A stretch of 10,373 nucleotides of DNA from Microcaldota archaeon (GCA_030666035.1 DAOUYQ010000015.1:1-10373); one strand, 5' to 3'. Positions 1 through 6,982 are shown, counted from the stretch's first letter. Notes: generated by a model not told the origin, from the letters alone. Translations and numbers: made by a program.

Positions 1-59
1 GGCTGCAGTGCTATTGCGACGTAATCCTTCCACCAATGGACTGCTATGACTTCATTTAA
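1..59 (+). CDS. 3' end of an unidentified protein (partial)
   Basis: The third forward frame is open from the window edge to a TAA at 57-59, giving 18 residues with three cysteines, two prolines and an acidic/aromatic end (CYCDVILPPMDCYDFI). The other two forward frames also reach stops within about 50 bases, so the choice rests on three things: this frame runs furthest, an inverted repeat and T7 tract follow directly, and the layout mirrors that after the plus-strand gene ending at 9827. A cysteine-containing tail would suit an exported protein like those at 6983-9827, but that is inference. No family can be assigned. Confidence 0.35.
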   Translation, partial: LQCYCDVILPPMDCYDFI

Positions 60-98
60 AATTTTTTTCTGCTGTGTTACGCAGCTGTAAAAATTTTA
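57..98. repeat. AT-rich inverted repeat with inner GC stem
   Basis: Ten-base arms (57-66 and 89-98, TAAAATTTTT against AAAAATTTTA) enclose a second short stem, GCTG at 71-74 with CAGC at 82-85. The outer arm includes the stop codon of the partial upstream frame. The T7 run at 62-68 lies inside the left arm, so the element can serve as a 3'-end or terminator structure for plus-strand transcripts. Confidence 0.6.
62..68 (+). terminator. oligo-T (T7) terminator of the upstream plus-strand gene
   Basis: Seven consecutive T on the plus strand begin three bases after the TAA at 57-59. Oligo-T tracts are the usual intrinsic termination signal in archaea. Its position at the end of the partial frame supports that frame being a real gene end. 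Confidence 0.45.
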
Positions 99-105
99 TA
101 ATCTT

Positions 106-122
106 AGCGACCTTCGGTCGCT
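106..122. repeat. perfect hairpin, 7-bp stem, 3-nt loop
   Basis: AGCGACC at 106-112 is followed by TTC and then its exact complement GGTCGCT at 116-122. It is the first of two compact GC-containing hairpins placed back to back; the next starts two bases later. No coding frame explains it. Confidence 0.7.
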
Positions 123-124
123 TC

Positions 125-144
125 TCTTGAGCATAAGCTCAAGA
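125..144. repeat. perfect hairpin, 8-bp stem, 4-nt loop
   Basis: TCTTGAGC at 125-132, loop ATAA, and GCTCAAGA at 137-144 form a perfect 8-bp stem. With the hairpin at 106-122 it makes a tandem pair separated by two bases, the same arrangement as the pair at 9867-9904. Confidence 0.7.
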
Positions 145-207
145 AAACATAGCCCGTGTTACGCTACCTTTTTGTTTTACTGGGGGGAAAGTGGCAGGGG
201 TTCTGCT

Positions 208-254
208 CATAAAACCCTCCTTCGCTCGGGCTTTATGGCCTGGGTGGTTTTATG
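208..254. repeat. inverted repeat CATAAAACC / GGTTTTATG
   Basis: Perfect 9-base arms at 208-216 and 246-254 are separated by 29 bases. The interior carries CCCTCC and TCGGG motifs (213-233) that reappear at 10053-10073 near the end of aRF1. Function unknown; with the hairpins at 57-144 it fills most of this gene-free stretch. Confidence 0.55.
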
Positions 255-272
255 CTATGCAAAACTGGTTCT

Positions 273-280
273 AAAAAAAA
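273..280 (-). terminator. oligo-T (T8) terminator of the aCPSF2-like gene
   Basis: Eight consecutive A on the plus strand read as T8 on the minus strand, about 45 bases past the stop codon of the minus-strand nuclease gene. This is the expected form and place of an archaeal intrinsic terminator. Confidence 0.5.
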
Positions 281-325
281 TACGGTGTTGGGCGTACCTC
301 TTTGCCGGGTTTCGTTTTTGTTGTT

Positions 326-1615
326 TTATATTTTTACTTCTTCTAGCATTCTGGGGACGACTACTTCGTATTTCTTTTCCAAAGGCTCGGCCATTGCTTC
401 CAGGGATTTCTCATCTCCGTGCACTAAAATAATCTTCTTCAAGCCTTTAATTCCATGGGCAAACTGCAGCAGTTCACTTTTTCCCGCGTGCCCCGAGAGC
501 CTTAATTCAGCAATCTTCAGCTTAAGCTTAACCTCATTCTCATCAATCTCCACGCTTTTTGCCCCATCCAGTATCTTGCGCCCGCGCGTTCCCTCAGCCT
601 GATACCCTGTAAAAATAATCTTGTTTTTGGGGTTCCAGCTTAATTCTTTTAGGTAAGTTAAAACCGGACCGCCCGAAAGCATCCCGGAAGTGCACACAAT
701 TATGCAGGGCTCTTCCATAACATCTTTCCTGTCCCTTCGTTTAGGAACATAAAAATGCTTGCTTGAGAATGGGTCATCCGCACTCATAAGAATTCTCTTT
801 TGCACCTCCTCCTTTGCATAAATTATATTCTGCCGGTAAATCTTCATCGCCTTTCTAACCATTCCATCCATGTAAATTTTTACATGCGGAAGGGCCCCGG
901 ATTTCATATAGCTCTCCAGCAAAAGAAGGATTTCCTGCCCCCGCCCAACAGAAAACGAAGGAATAATCACATGCCCCCCTTCCTTTATTGTTTCCTTTAT
1001 TTCCTTAATCAGCTTGGCTATGGATTCCCTTGTTCCGGGAAGCTCCTCATCCCCATAAGTTCCCTCCATAATAAGCACATCCGCGCGCAAATCCCGCTCA
1101 CACCCATCCAAGAGCCTTGTTCCCCTGGTGGAAATATCCCCGGTATAAAGAACCTTTTTTTCCCCTTCTAAATGAATCATCGCAGAGCCCAGGATATGCC
1201 CGGCGTTGTACAATCGCACTTCATACCCCCCTGCCCTGAATTTTTCCTTAAACTGATACGTGTGGAATCTCCTGATTGCTTCAGAAACATCCCGCTCATC
1301 AAAATCAATATCCTTTCCTATGCGCTGATAATCTGCAAGCAATATCCCTACAAGGTCTTTAGTTGCCTTAATCCCATACATCACCGGCTTTGCGCCATGG
1401 GCAACCAAACTTGCAAGATACCCTGAGTGGTCCAGATGGGCGTGGGTTATTGCCACATCCTTTATTTTCTTTTCAAACCCCTCTGGAAATTGCGGGTCTT
1501 CTACCTTTTCCCCCAATTTAACTCCACAATCCAGGAGGATTTGCCTTTTTTTCTCTGTGAGCCAGAAAGCGCTTCTTCCCACTTCCCTGGCTCCTCCGTA
1601 AGCAATGAATTTCAT
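326..1615 (-). CDS. beta-CASP metallo-beta-lactamase RNA nuclease, aCPSF2 type
   Basis: A predicted zinc-dependent ribonuclease of the archaeal CPSF/Ysh1-like family, which processes or degrades RNA in the cytoplasm. Numbering from the ATG at 1615 (429 residues), the complete motif set is visible: D29 in LLDCG, H58/H60/D62/H63 in HAHLDH, H140 in AGHILGS, D160 in YTGDIS, the beta-CASP glutamate E184 in MEGTYGDE, H376 in LSGHAGKSE and H399 in LVHGDE. There is no N-terminal KH domain, which excludes aCPSF1; the GGAREVGRSAF start and the length fit aCPSF2 better than aRNase J. A TTG at 1633 would add six residues, but the ATG has a GGTG ribosome binding site six bases upstream (1622-1625 on the plus strand). 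The gene has its own TATA-like box and a T8 terminator, so it is probably monocistronic. The assignment to the family is firm; the subgroup is less so. Confidence 0.93.
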   Translation of the reverse strand: MKFIAYGGAREVGRSAFWLTEKKRQILLDCGVKLGEKVEDPQFPEGFEKKIKDVAITHAHLDHSGYLASLVAHGAKPVMYGIKATKDLVGILLADYQRIGKDIDFDERDVSEAIRRFHTYQFKEKFRAGGYEVRLYNAGHILGSAMIHLEGEKKVLYTGDISTRGTRLLDGCERDLRADVLIMEGTYGDEELPGTRESIAKLIKEIKETIKEGGHVIIPSFSVGRGQEILLLLESYMKSGALPHVKIYMDGMVRKAMKIYRQNIIYAKEEVQKRILMSADDPFSSKHFYVPKRRDRKDVMEEPCIIVCTSGMLSGGPVLTYLKELSWNPKNKIIFTGYQAEGTRGRKILDGAKSVEIDENEVKLKLKIAELRLSGHAGKSELLQFAHGIKGLKKIILVHGDEKSLEAMAEPLEKKYEVVVPRMLEEVKI

Positions 1616-1654
1616 ATCTAACACCGGTCGCAATTGGTTTATTCTTTAGAAAGA

Positions 1655-1663
1655 CATATAAAA
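1655..1663 (-). promoter_or_regulatory. TATA-like box A for the aCPSF2-like gene
   Basis: The minus strand reads TTTTATATG, close to the archaeal box A. It lies about 40 bases before the ATG at 1615, predicting a leader of roughly 15-20 bases, enough for the GGTG ribosome binding site at 1622-1625. Confidence 0.5.
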
Positions 1664-1713
1664 GAATATAATAATGGGGGCAGTATATTTTACCCAAATA
1701 ACCAGTAAGAATA

Positions 1714-1723
1714 CTTTTAAAAA
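1714..1723 (+). promoter_or_regulatory. TATA-like box A for the beta-propeller lipoprotein gene
   Basis: CTTTTAAAAA is centred about 28 bases before the ATG at 1747. At the usual archaeal box A to start-site distance, transcription would begin at or next to the ATG, giving a leaderless mRNA. No Shine-Dalgarno motif precedes this ATG, which agrees. Confidence 0.5.
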
Positions 1724-1746
1724 CAGTTCTGCGCCCTAAGTGCCTT

Positions 1747-3450
1747 ATGTCGGGGAGGATAACGTCTGTTGGGAAGGTAGTGAATATTGAAACTGTTTCT
1801 GGAAATAATGCCGGAGTAAATCCATTAAAATCTAAATCTATTATGGGGCCGGATAAAATTAGTGGGATTGAGAGAGTGGGGAGATTCTTCAAAAATACTT
1901 TTGCAAGGCCACTTGCAGCAGCAGTATTGGCTACATCTTTATTGGCTTGTTCTACACCTATACAACCAGATGGTGTTGCTATTGAAGCCCAATATGACAC
2001 TATTTGGGTTAAACAAGCCGGTGGCCCACACCATGAGGAGGTAAGGGATGCAAAGGTGTTTGAAGACGGCTCATCCATGATTACAGGAGCATTTACAGAT
2101 AATGCTATTTTTGGAAAAGGTGAATCCAACCAAATCACTTTGCGATCAGTTCCAGACCCAAACCAGGATCCTCCGCAAGTTATTTCAGATTATGATATTT
2201 TCGTGGCTAAATACAATCCAAATGGCACACTTGCTTGGGCAAAGAGGGCAGGGGGAAAAAGTAGGGACATTGGAGAAAACCTTGCATTACTTTCCGACGG
2301 TTCGGTTCTGCTAAGCGGATCCGTTTGTAGTGCCAGTGAAGAAGAGCCACACTATCCCGTTCTCTTTGGAGAAGGAGAACTCAACGAAACGGACCTATCT
2401 GACCCCCATAAAGATACGTTCATTGCTAAATACAATCCGGATGGCACTCTGGCCTGGGCCAAACTTACTGAAGTAGGGCGGTGGATTTCTCCTGTCATCA
2501 CTGCCTTTGGAGAAAACTCATTTCTCTTAGGGCACCCTGATTTAAATGTGGCCAACTATGCTCTTGATGGCACTCTCCTCTGGACTAAATCATTAACTGA
2601 TTCTGGTACTCCACATACTTCAGTATCTGCTATATGTGGTTCTTCCGGGGGAGATTATTTTGTAGTTTCCGGGAATTTTGAAGGCACTGCTGTTTTTGGA
2701 GAAGGAGAACCCAACGAAACCACGTTGCAACCTGCTGCTTCTGACATACCATTAGAATATGGGGAGAAGGATATGGGTACGTTCATTGCTAAATACAATC
2801 CAGATGGCACCTTAGCATGGGCCAAAGACTCTCAAGGAGCAGATGTGAAATCTATTAAATTGAGTGCAGACAATTCGATTATTCTAGCTGGAACACTCTT
2901 TGGCTTCGAAAGGATATTTGGAGAAGGAGAACCCAACCAAACAATCCTATCGGCTGCTCATTATGAAGATATGCTTGAATCTGGTGCAGGCGATGTATTG
3001 ATTGCCAAATATAATCCAGATGGAACTCTGCTTTGGGCTAAACAGGCAGGTGGAGAGGCCTGCGATCGTGCTTTTGACCTTGCCCTACATAAGGATGGGT
3101 CCATATCTGTGGTGGGACAATATTCGCATGCATGTACTGTGTCTAGATGTTGGAATTCTATTTTTGGAGAGGGGGAACCCAACGAGACGGTTATGGAATT
3201 TTCTAAGTTTTCTGCCATGTTTTTAGCTAAATATTATTCAAATGGCAACTTAATCAAAGCTGTTCGGATTGGAGGAACTGAGGGTATATGTCCAGAGGGT
3301 GTTGGGGTACTCCCAGACGATTCGGTCTTGATTGCCGGAGGTTTTGCTGGCACCCATTTATTTGTACAACATGGATCTGAAGGAATAGAATTGATTGGTG
3401 AACAAACTACTTCATTGGATATGTTTGTGGGCAGATTTGCTTATGAGTAG
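1747..3450 (+). CDS. exported lipoprotein with SBBP-type beta-propeller repeats
   Basis: A 567-residue protein with a basic N-terminal extension, a hydrophobic segment and a lipobox (LLAC, Cys68), so it is probably lipid-anchored outside the cell. After Cys68, about seven units of 43-78 residues follow, each beginning near W87, W164, W236, W279, W357, W430 and position 503. A typical unit has a WAK strand, a DGS..L.G segment, an FGEGEPNET insertion and a D.FIAKYNPDGTL strand. The final FVGRFAYE supplies the closing strand, as in a circular seven-bladed propeller. This pattern matches the SBBP beta-propeller repeats common in bacterial surface proteins. The third unit (236-278) is short and lacks FGEGE; the last is degenerate. 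The signal segment is unusually far from the first ATG; an in-frame ATG at 1843 would shorten the extension to about 35 residues. I chose 1747 because of the promoter spacing. Ligand unknown; acquisition from bacteria is inference. Confidence 0.85.
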   Translation: MSGRITSVGKVVNIETVSGNNAGVNPLKSKSIMGPDKISGIERVGRFFKNTFARPLAAAVLATSLLACSTPIQPDGVAIEAQYDTIWVKQAGGPHHEEVRDAKVFEDGSSMITGAFTDNAIFGKGESNQITLRSVPDPNQDPPQVISDYDIFVAKYNPNGTLAWAKRAGGKSRDIGENLALLSDGSVLLSGSVCSASEEEPHYPVLFGEGELNETDLSDPHKDTFIAKYNPDGTLAWAKLTEVGRWISPVITAFGENSFLLGHPDLNVANYALDGTLLWTKSLTDSGTPHTSVSAICGSSGGDYFVVSGNFEGTAVFGEGEPNETTLQPAASDIPLEYGEKDMGTFIAKYNPDGTLAWAKDSQGADVKSIKLSADNSIILAGTLFGFERIFGEGEPNQTILSAAHYEDMLESGAGDVLIAKYNPDGTLLWAKQAGGEACDRAFDLALHKDGSISVVGQYSHACTVSRCWNSIFGEGEPNETVMEFSKFSAMFLAKYYSNGNLIKAVRIGGTEGICPEGVGVLPDDSVLIAGGFAGTHLFVQHGSEGIELIGEQTTSLDMFVGRFAYE

Positions 3451-3457
3451 GGAAGGA

Positions 3458-3465
3458 ATATAAAT
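3458..3465 (+). promoter_or_regulatory. TATA-like box A for the 175-residue protein gene
   Basis: ATATAAAT lies eight bases after the propeller gene's stop and is centred about 25 bases before the ATG at 3486. This predicts separate, leaderless transcription rather than read-through from the propeller gene. Confidence 0.55.
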
Positions 3466-3485
3466 CTCCAATCCCAAAGCAGCTC

Positions 3486-4013
3486 ATGGGTAAAGACCTC
3501 GAAGTGGCCAGATACATCCTCAAGCGCCACAAGGACGAGATTGAAAGAGAAGAAATCCGCTCGCTCTCCAGGCTCAGGCAGCTGATTTCCCCTTATTCTG
3601 AGTATGTAACTTCCCTCAAAACCAGGATGCTGGAAGAATTAGCACCATACAAAAAAGAAGAAAAATTCCTGGATGCAGTGGAGCGAATAATCTCGCACAT
3701 CTCAGGAATAGAGGTAATTATGCTTCCGGTGCAGTATTCGCTTTCCTTTGAAGAAATTGAAAAAATGAACGCAGCTTCACGCATAGACAAAGGGCTTCTC
3801 ACTACTTCCCTTTTGCGTGCTGCAGGTTCAGAATCCGCAGCAACTGTAATTGGAAACAAATATGTAACTGTAAAATTCACTTACCTAACTGAGCCTTATG
3901 CAATAGATATTGAAAACAACAATCTGCTAAAAGGAGAAGAAGCAGAAGGCTTTGTCCAGGGGAGTGAGCCCAAATACATCTTCAACGACTTATTCTTTGA
4001 GTTTGGCAAATAA
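3486..4013 (+). CDS. uncharacterised 175-residue cytoplasmic protein
   Basis: I do not recognise a named family. There is no signal peptide or membrane segment. Residues 1-75 are charged and probably all helical (many K, E and R, with a heptad-like run around 20-60). Residues 76-175 look like an alpha/beta domain with DKGLLTTSLLRAAG near 101-114, then a strand (KYVTVKFTY) and a strand ending AIDIENN. That order resembles the core of the transglutaminase-like fold, but the catalytic Cys and His positions are not occupied (RIDKG, KYVTV), so any link would be to a non-catalytic member and is a weak inference. The gene has its own box A at 3458-3465 and no Shine-Dalgarno. Its last 24 bases overlap the 3' end of the convergent diphthine synthase gene. 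Confidence 0.75.
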   Translation: MGKDLEVARYILKRHKDEIEREEIRSLSRLRQLISPYSEYVTSLKTRMLEELAPYKKEEKFLDAVERIISHISGIEVIMLPVQYSLSFEEIEKMNAASRIDKGLLTTSLLRAAGSESAATVIGNKYVTVKFTYLTEPYAIDIENNNLLKGEEAEGFVQGSEPKYIFNDLFFEFGK

Positions 4014-4748
4014 TTCCAGGTACTCCCCTTCTACTTCATGCAGTTCTGCAGGAATTACAATGCAGAAAGGAGGCTTTCCTAAATCAGAATTAAGCAATTG
4101 AGAAACAGTTCCATAAGAAATCTTTTCATCCGGGTATCCAACACAAGACAATACAACAAGCTTTTCCGGAAGCACACCCATCCCTTCTTTTTCCTCCATT
4201 TTCCTGAGCAGTTCCAAACCAAGCTTTGCATCCATCAAACCCAGCTCTTTATCCAAATCCATCAAAACAAGTGTGTGCATTTTAGCATCCAGGTTCTTCT
4301 CAATGAGCAGGAGGGGCGAAGTAGGTTCATAATTCTTCCTCCAAAAGCTGAGAGTAACCGTTTTCCCAAATTTGTATGGCTGCAGGCCGGATTTTCCAGC
4401 AGCTGCAGAAAATATTGAAGAATTATGCACAACAATAGTTTCAATTCCCGCTTTTTTAGCATCAATGAGCAGGGATAGGTGGGTAGTTGCAGTTAAGGGA
4501 TCCCCCCCACAGAGCAAACAAACTTTATGGTCTTTGGCCTTTTCAAGAACATAGGGAAAATTCCCCTCCACTTTGCCGCGCCCGATAATCTCAATTTTCT
4601 TGCCACTTTCCTCTTCAAGTTTCTGCACATATTCCAAAGGAACAGGCATTGTATGTGTTTCGCAAAATGCAATATCACAATCCTTGAGCAATTCCATTCC
4701 CTGCCCAGTAATATCATAGCTTACACCCAAACCAACAAGGGAAATCAT
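3990..4748 (-). CDS. dphB: diphthine synthase (EF-2 methyltransferase)
   Basis: This enzyme methylates the modified histidine of elongation factor 2 with S-adenosylmethionine in diphthamide synthesis, in the cytoplasm. The protein is 252 residues, close to the usual archaeal length of about 260. Family marks are the opening MISLVGLGVSYDIT, the FCETHTMPVP segment, the cofactor-site GGDPLTATTH (81-90), a HNSSIFSAA segment (108-116) and YKFGKTVTLSFW (125-136). A GTG at 4757 would add three residues, but the ATG at 4748 overlaps the TGA of the upstream DUF63 gene as ATGA, and GGTG lies eight bases before it (4757-4760), so 4748 is preferred. It is the second gene of a two-gene operon and is likely translationally coupled. 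Its 3' end overlaps the convergent gene ending at 4013. Confidence 0.95.
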   Translation of the reverse strand: MISLVGLGVSYDITGQGMELLKDCDIAFCETHTMPVPLEYVQKLEEESGKKIEIIGRGKVEGNFPYVLEKAKDHKVCLLCGGDPLTATTHLSLLIDAKKAGIETIVVHNSSIFSAAAGKSGLQPYKFGKTVTLSFWRKNYEPTSPLLLIEKNLDAKMHTLVLMDLDKELGLMDAKLGLELLRKMEEKEGMGVLPEKLVVLSCVGYPDEKISYGTVSQLLNSDLGKPPFCIVIPAELHEVEGEYLELFAKLKE

Positions 4749-5575
4749 GTCCCGCACACCATCCTGAGCACACTCCTTATCCCCGGAGCAAGACCAATTA
4801 TCGCAATTACAAGATAAAAGAAAATCCGCTCATCGGGCTTCATCCCCTCCTTTTCCACAAGGTAAACTGCAGCAGAGGCAATTGCCACTTTAAGCAGATA
4901 AAACAAGAAATATGTACCCAGAAGCTCCCCCACAAAGCGGGAAAGAACATGCTGCTCAAAGTAATTTTTTCCAACAGCAGTTGAAAAAACATCCAGAATA
5001 ATAAATGTTGCTGCCCCATCCAGGGCATGCCCCCCAACTACAGCAGAAGCAACCGCACCATACTTCCGGTAAATAAAATACACTGGAATCCCAGCAAGAA
5101 TGAGCACAGGCACTGCATATTCAATATACTGCATAAATGGAATCAGCAATAAGAAATTCGGAATAAAAAGCGCAATTCCCACATACGGAAGCAGCTCCAT
5201 CCGCTTAAAATAGCTCAGGATTGCAATAGTTATAAGCAAGAGCGCTGCAACCATAATATAGATCCCCGGGGTAACAGTCAGAAATCCATAATCGTAAAAC
5301 CCGCTATCCAATATGAATTGGTGAGCTGGAGTTGCTCCGCTAAATACGCCGCTGTCCACCGCATCTGTAACAGCACGCATAGTGGAGCCAAAAAGCACGA
5401 AGCTCAAAACGCCCCAGAAAAAGTTGTTGCCCATCTTTATTCCGCTTCGCTTCAATATCCGGAAGAGTAAGTACACTGCTACAATTGCAATTCCCGCATA
5501 TACAAGGGTATTTACCGGATTGTACCCGGTCTTCTCAAGTATTGGAGATATAAAGAATTCCTCAATAAAGTCCAT
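4745..5575 (-). CDS. DUF63 family archaeal integral membrane protein
   Basis: A 276-residue protein with about seven or eight hydrophobic segments (roughly 24-42, 53-66, 99-122, 127-147, 152-169, 172-196, 216-240, 252-271). It matches the archaeal DUF63 family through conserved, partly polar motifs: NPVNT (19-23), FGSTMRA (62-68), TPGIY (102-106), GHALDGAAT (182-190), FEQHV (206-210) and GLAPGIRSVLR (261-271). His, Asp, Glu and Arg residues inside or next to membrane segments suggest a transport or enzyme function in the membrane, but the function is unknown. It is the first gene of an operon with diphthine synthase (ATGA overlap). The ATG at 5575 lies 38 bases from the divergent rnp4 start; a GGGAGAG run sits just before it, closer than an ideal Shine-Dalgarno. 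Confidence 0.9.
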   Translation of the reverse strand: MDFIEEFFISPILEKTGYNPVNTLVYAGIAIVAVYLLFRILKRSGIKMGNNFFWGVLSFVLFGSTMRAVTDAVDSGVFSGATPAHQFILDSGFYDYGFLTVTPGIYIMVAALLLITIAILSYFKRMELLPYVGIALFIPNFLLLIPFMQYIEYAVPVLILAGIPVYFIYRKYGAVASAVVGGHALDGAATFIILDVFSTAVGKNYFEQHVLSRFVGELLGTYFLFYLLKVAIASAAVYLVEKEGMKPDERIFFYLVIAIIGLAPGIRSVLRMVCGT

Positions 5576-5582
5576 GCTCTCC

Positions 5583-5590
5583 CTTTATTT
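5583..5590 (+). promoter_or_regulatory. possible weak box A for rnp4 in the divergent 38-bp gap
   Basis: CTTTATTT is centred about 27 bases before the ATG of rnp4, which would give a leaderless transcript. It is a poor match to the consensus and lies inside the 38-bp divergent gap, where it would overlap signals of the DUF63 gene. No convincing box A for DUF63 was found. Confidence 0.25.
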
Positions 5591-5613
5591 GCTTTCTGTT
5601 TCCTAAGCGGATT

Positions 5614-5922
5614 ATGGATAAGAGGTCCAAAAAGGTTATTAAAGAGACAGTGCGGGAGCGGATAGCAAAGCTCCTTGATGAGGCGCGCTCTTCTTTTAAA
5701 ACACACCCCGAGCGCTCTGAGAGGTACCTCAGGCTCATCTGGAAGCTTGTGCAGAAATACAAGGTGCGCCTTAGCCGGGAGCAAAAGCTTTCATTCTGCA
5801 AAAAATGCTTCACGCTCTGGGTTCCGGGAAAAAACGTTGAAATTTCCTTTGAAGCGCGCAACAGCATACTTGAATATAAGTGCAAAAAGTGCGGATTCAA
5901 GCGAAGGCTGAAGTATAAATAG
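5614..5922 (+). CDS. rnp4: RNase P protein component 4 (Rpp21/Rpr2 family)
   Basis: A small basic subunit of RNase P, the ribonucleoprotein that removes 5' leaders from pre-tRNA. The 102-residue protein has two N-terminal helices (about 5-52, including ERYLRLIWKLVQKYKVRL) and a C-terminal zinc ribbon with C62/C65 (FCKKC) and C90/C93 (CKKCG). The linker reads LWVPGKNVEIS, typical of archaeal Rpp21. Length and Cys spacing are normal for the family. It is divergent from DUF63 and followed after 36 bases by the prenyl synthase, which has its own box A overlapping the end of this gene. Confidence 0.93.
   Translation: MDKRSKKVIKETVRERIAKLLDEARSSFKTHPERSERYLRLIWKLVQKYKVRLSREQKLSFCKKCFTLWVPGKNVEISFEARNSILEYKCKKCGFKRRLKYK
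5913..5920 (+). promoter_or_regulatory. TATA-like box A for the prenyl synthase gene
   Basis: GTATAAAT lies within the last codons of rnp4, about 42 bases before the ATG at 5959. The predicted start site leaves a leader of about 17 bases that contains the purine-rich ribosome binding site GGGAGAGG at 5943-5950, eight bases before the ATG. Confidence 0.5.
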
Positions 5923-5958
5923 TGTTGCTTTCTAATATACGCGGGAGAGGCCATTTTT

Positions 5959-6945
5959 ATGAATATTGATGAGTATATCTCTACACAATCCAAAAAGATA
6001 GAAAGCCAACTGTGCAATGAAATTCCACAAGAGCCGGAATCGATGTATGAAATGCTCAGGGAATATATTTCAAGGGGGGGAAAGAGGATAAGGCCAATTC
6101 TTACACTTGCATGCGCTGATGCAGTAGGGGGAAAAGAAGAAGATGCAATGCCCTATGCGCTTGCAATAGAGATATTCCACAATTTTAGCCTAATCCATGA
6201 TGATGCGGAAGATAATTCTCCAGTGAGGAGGGGCAAGCCTACCCTCCATGAGCAGTATGGGATTCCCATTGCAATCAATTCAGGGGATGCCCTCTATACT
6301 GTTGTATGGTCCACCCTTTTATCCAGAAACCTTCCGCCGGAAAAATTCCAGGGCGCAATGAAAATTCTGGTGAAAGGGTTTTCTTCGGTAGTGAATGGCC
6401 AGGGAACTGAGCTTGAATGGTACCGCAGTGGAAACTTCAATATTTCAGAAGAGGATTATTTTGGGATGGCAAGCGGAAAAACTGCCTCCCTCATAGGCGC
6501 TTCCTGCGAGATTGGGGCATATTCTGCAGGTGTTCCCAGGGAAGTGCAGGATGGCCTTCGAATATTTGGAGAGAAAATAGGCCTTGCCTTCCAGGTACGT
6601 GATGATGTGCTGAACCTGGTTGCAGACCCTTCAAAATACAAGAAGGAGATTGGCGAGGACATCAAAGAAGGCAAACGCTCCCTGATCACCCTTAAATTGA
6701 TTGGCATTCTTCCCAAAAAAGAGAAAGAAAAAGTAATTGAAATCCTTGGCAAGCCCGTCAAGAGTGATGAGGAAGTCTCCTGGGTAATTTCACTTGCAAA
6801 AGAGCATGGCACAATTGATTATGCCAATTCTGTTTCAGATAAGTTTGTAGGTGAGGCGAAAGAAGCACTAACCGTTATAGAAAATGAAGAAAAAAGGGAA
6901 ATTCTGGCTTCCCTTGCGGATTATATGGTCAGAAGGGAAAAATAA
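5959..6945 (+). CDS. idsA: isoprenyl diphosphate synthase (geranylgeranyl/farnesyl type)
   Basis: A cytoplasmic prenyltransferase that condenses isopentenyl diphosphate with allylic diphosphates; in archaea it supplies the C20 chains of ether lipids. The 328-residue protein has GGKRIRP (40-46), the first Asp-rich motif D81-D82-x-x-D85 followed by R90-R91, GKTASL (173-178), the second motif FQVRDDVLN (D215, D216, N219) and EGKRSL (237-242). The final Asp of the second motif is Asn, as in several geranylgeranyl diphosphate synthases, and is not a sign of inactivation. Phe at position 76, five residues before the first motif, resembles archaeal short-chain synthases that make C15/C20 products, but chain length cannot be proven from sequence. 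It has its own promoter, and the next gene follows 37 bases later with a separate box A. Confidence 0.93.
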   Translation: MNIDEYISTQSKKIESQLCNEIPQEPESMYEMLREYISRGGKRIRPILTLACADAVGGKEEDAMPYALAIEIFHNFSLIHDDAEDNSPVRRGKPTLHEQYGIPIAINSGDALYTVVWSTLLSRNLPPEKFQGAMKILVKGFSSVVNGQGTELEWYRSGNFNISEEDYFGMASGKTASLIGASCEIGAYSAGVPREVQDGLRIFGEKIGLAFQVRDDVLNLVADPSKYKKEIGEDIKEGKRSLITLKLIGILPKKEKEKVIEILGKPVKSDEEVSWVISLAKEHGTIDYANSVSDKFVGEAKEALTVIENEEKREILASLADYMVRREK

Positions 6946-6950
6946 CAAAG

Positions 6951-6959
6951 TATTTAAAT
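6951..6959 (+). promoter_or_regulatory. TATA-like box A for the 6983-9827 operon
   Basis: TATTTAAAT is centred about 28 bases before the ATG at 6983, just after the prenyl synthase stop, with no Shine-Dalgarno between. This spacing predicts a leaderless mRNA and decides the start: an in-frame ATG at 6884, inside the prenyl synthase gene, would add 33 charged residues before the hydrophobic segment. Confidence 0.6.
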
Positions 6960-6982
6960 CTCTTCTTCCCAAAAATAAGCTT

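Larger units (their letters stand above)
60..325. other. structured non-coding region between convergent genes
   Basis: This stretch separates the partial plus-strand gene from the end of the minus-strand nuclease gene. An open frame of about 100 codons crosses it on the plus strand (127-432), but it runs into the 3' end of the nuclease gene, has no ribosome binding site, and its translation is aromatic and Cys-rich low-quality sequence, so I call it non-coding. It holds four inverted repeats and oligo-T tracts facing both ways. It also shares short motifs with the region before aRF1 (213-233 with 10053-10073; 297-328 with 10059-10086). Confidence 0.6.

Noticed and set aside
127..432. Open frame of 101 codons on the plus strand in the intergenic region
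   Set aside because: It overlaps the 3' end of the nuclease gene, has no ribosome binding site or promoter match, and its translation is compositionally odd (runs of F, W, C and L).
1518..2138. 206-codon open frame on the minus strand between the nuclease and propeller genes
   Set aside because: It crosses the divergent promoter region and covers the propeller gene's signal and first blade in antisense, and its end overlaps the nuclease gene in another frame.
6600..6625. Loss of the last Asp in the second Asp-rich motif of the prenyl synthase as a sign of inactivation
   Set aside because: DDxxN is found in functional geranylgeranyl diphosphate synthases, and every other catalytic motif is intact.
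6884..6982. N-terminal extension of the 718-residue protein from an upstream ATG
   Set aside because: It would start inside the prenyl synthase gene, put 33 charged residues before the signal segment and ignore the box A at 6951-6959.
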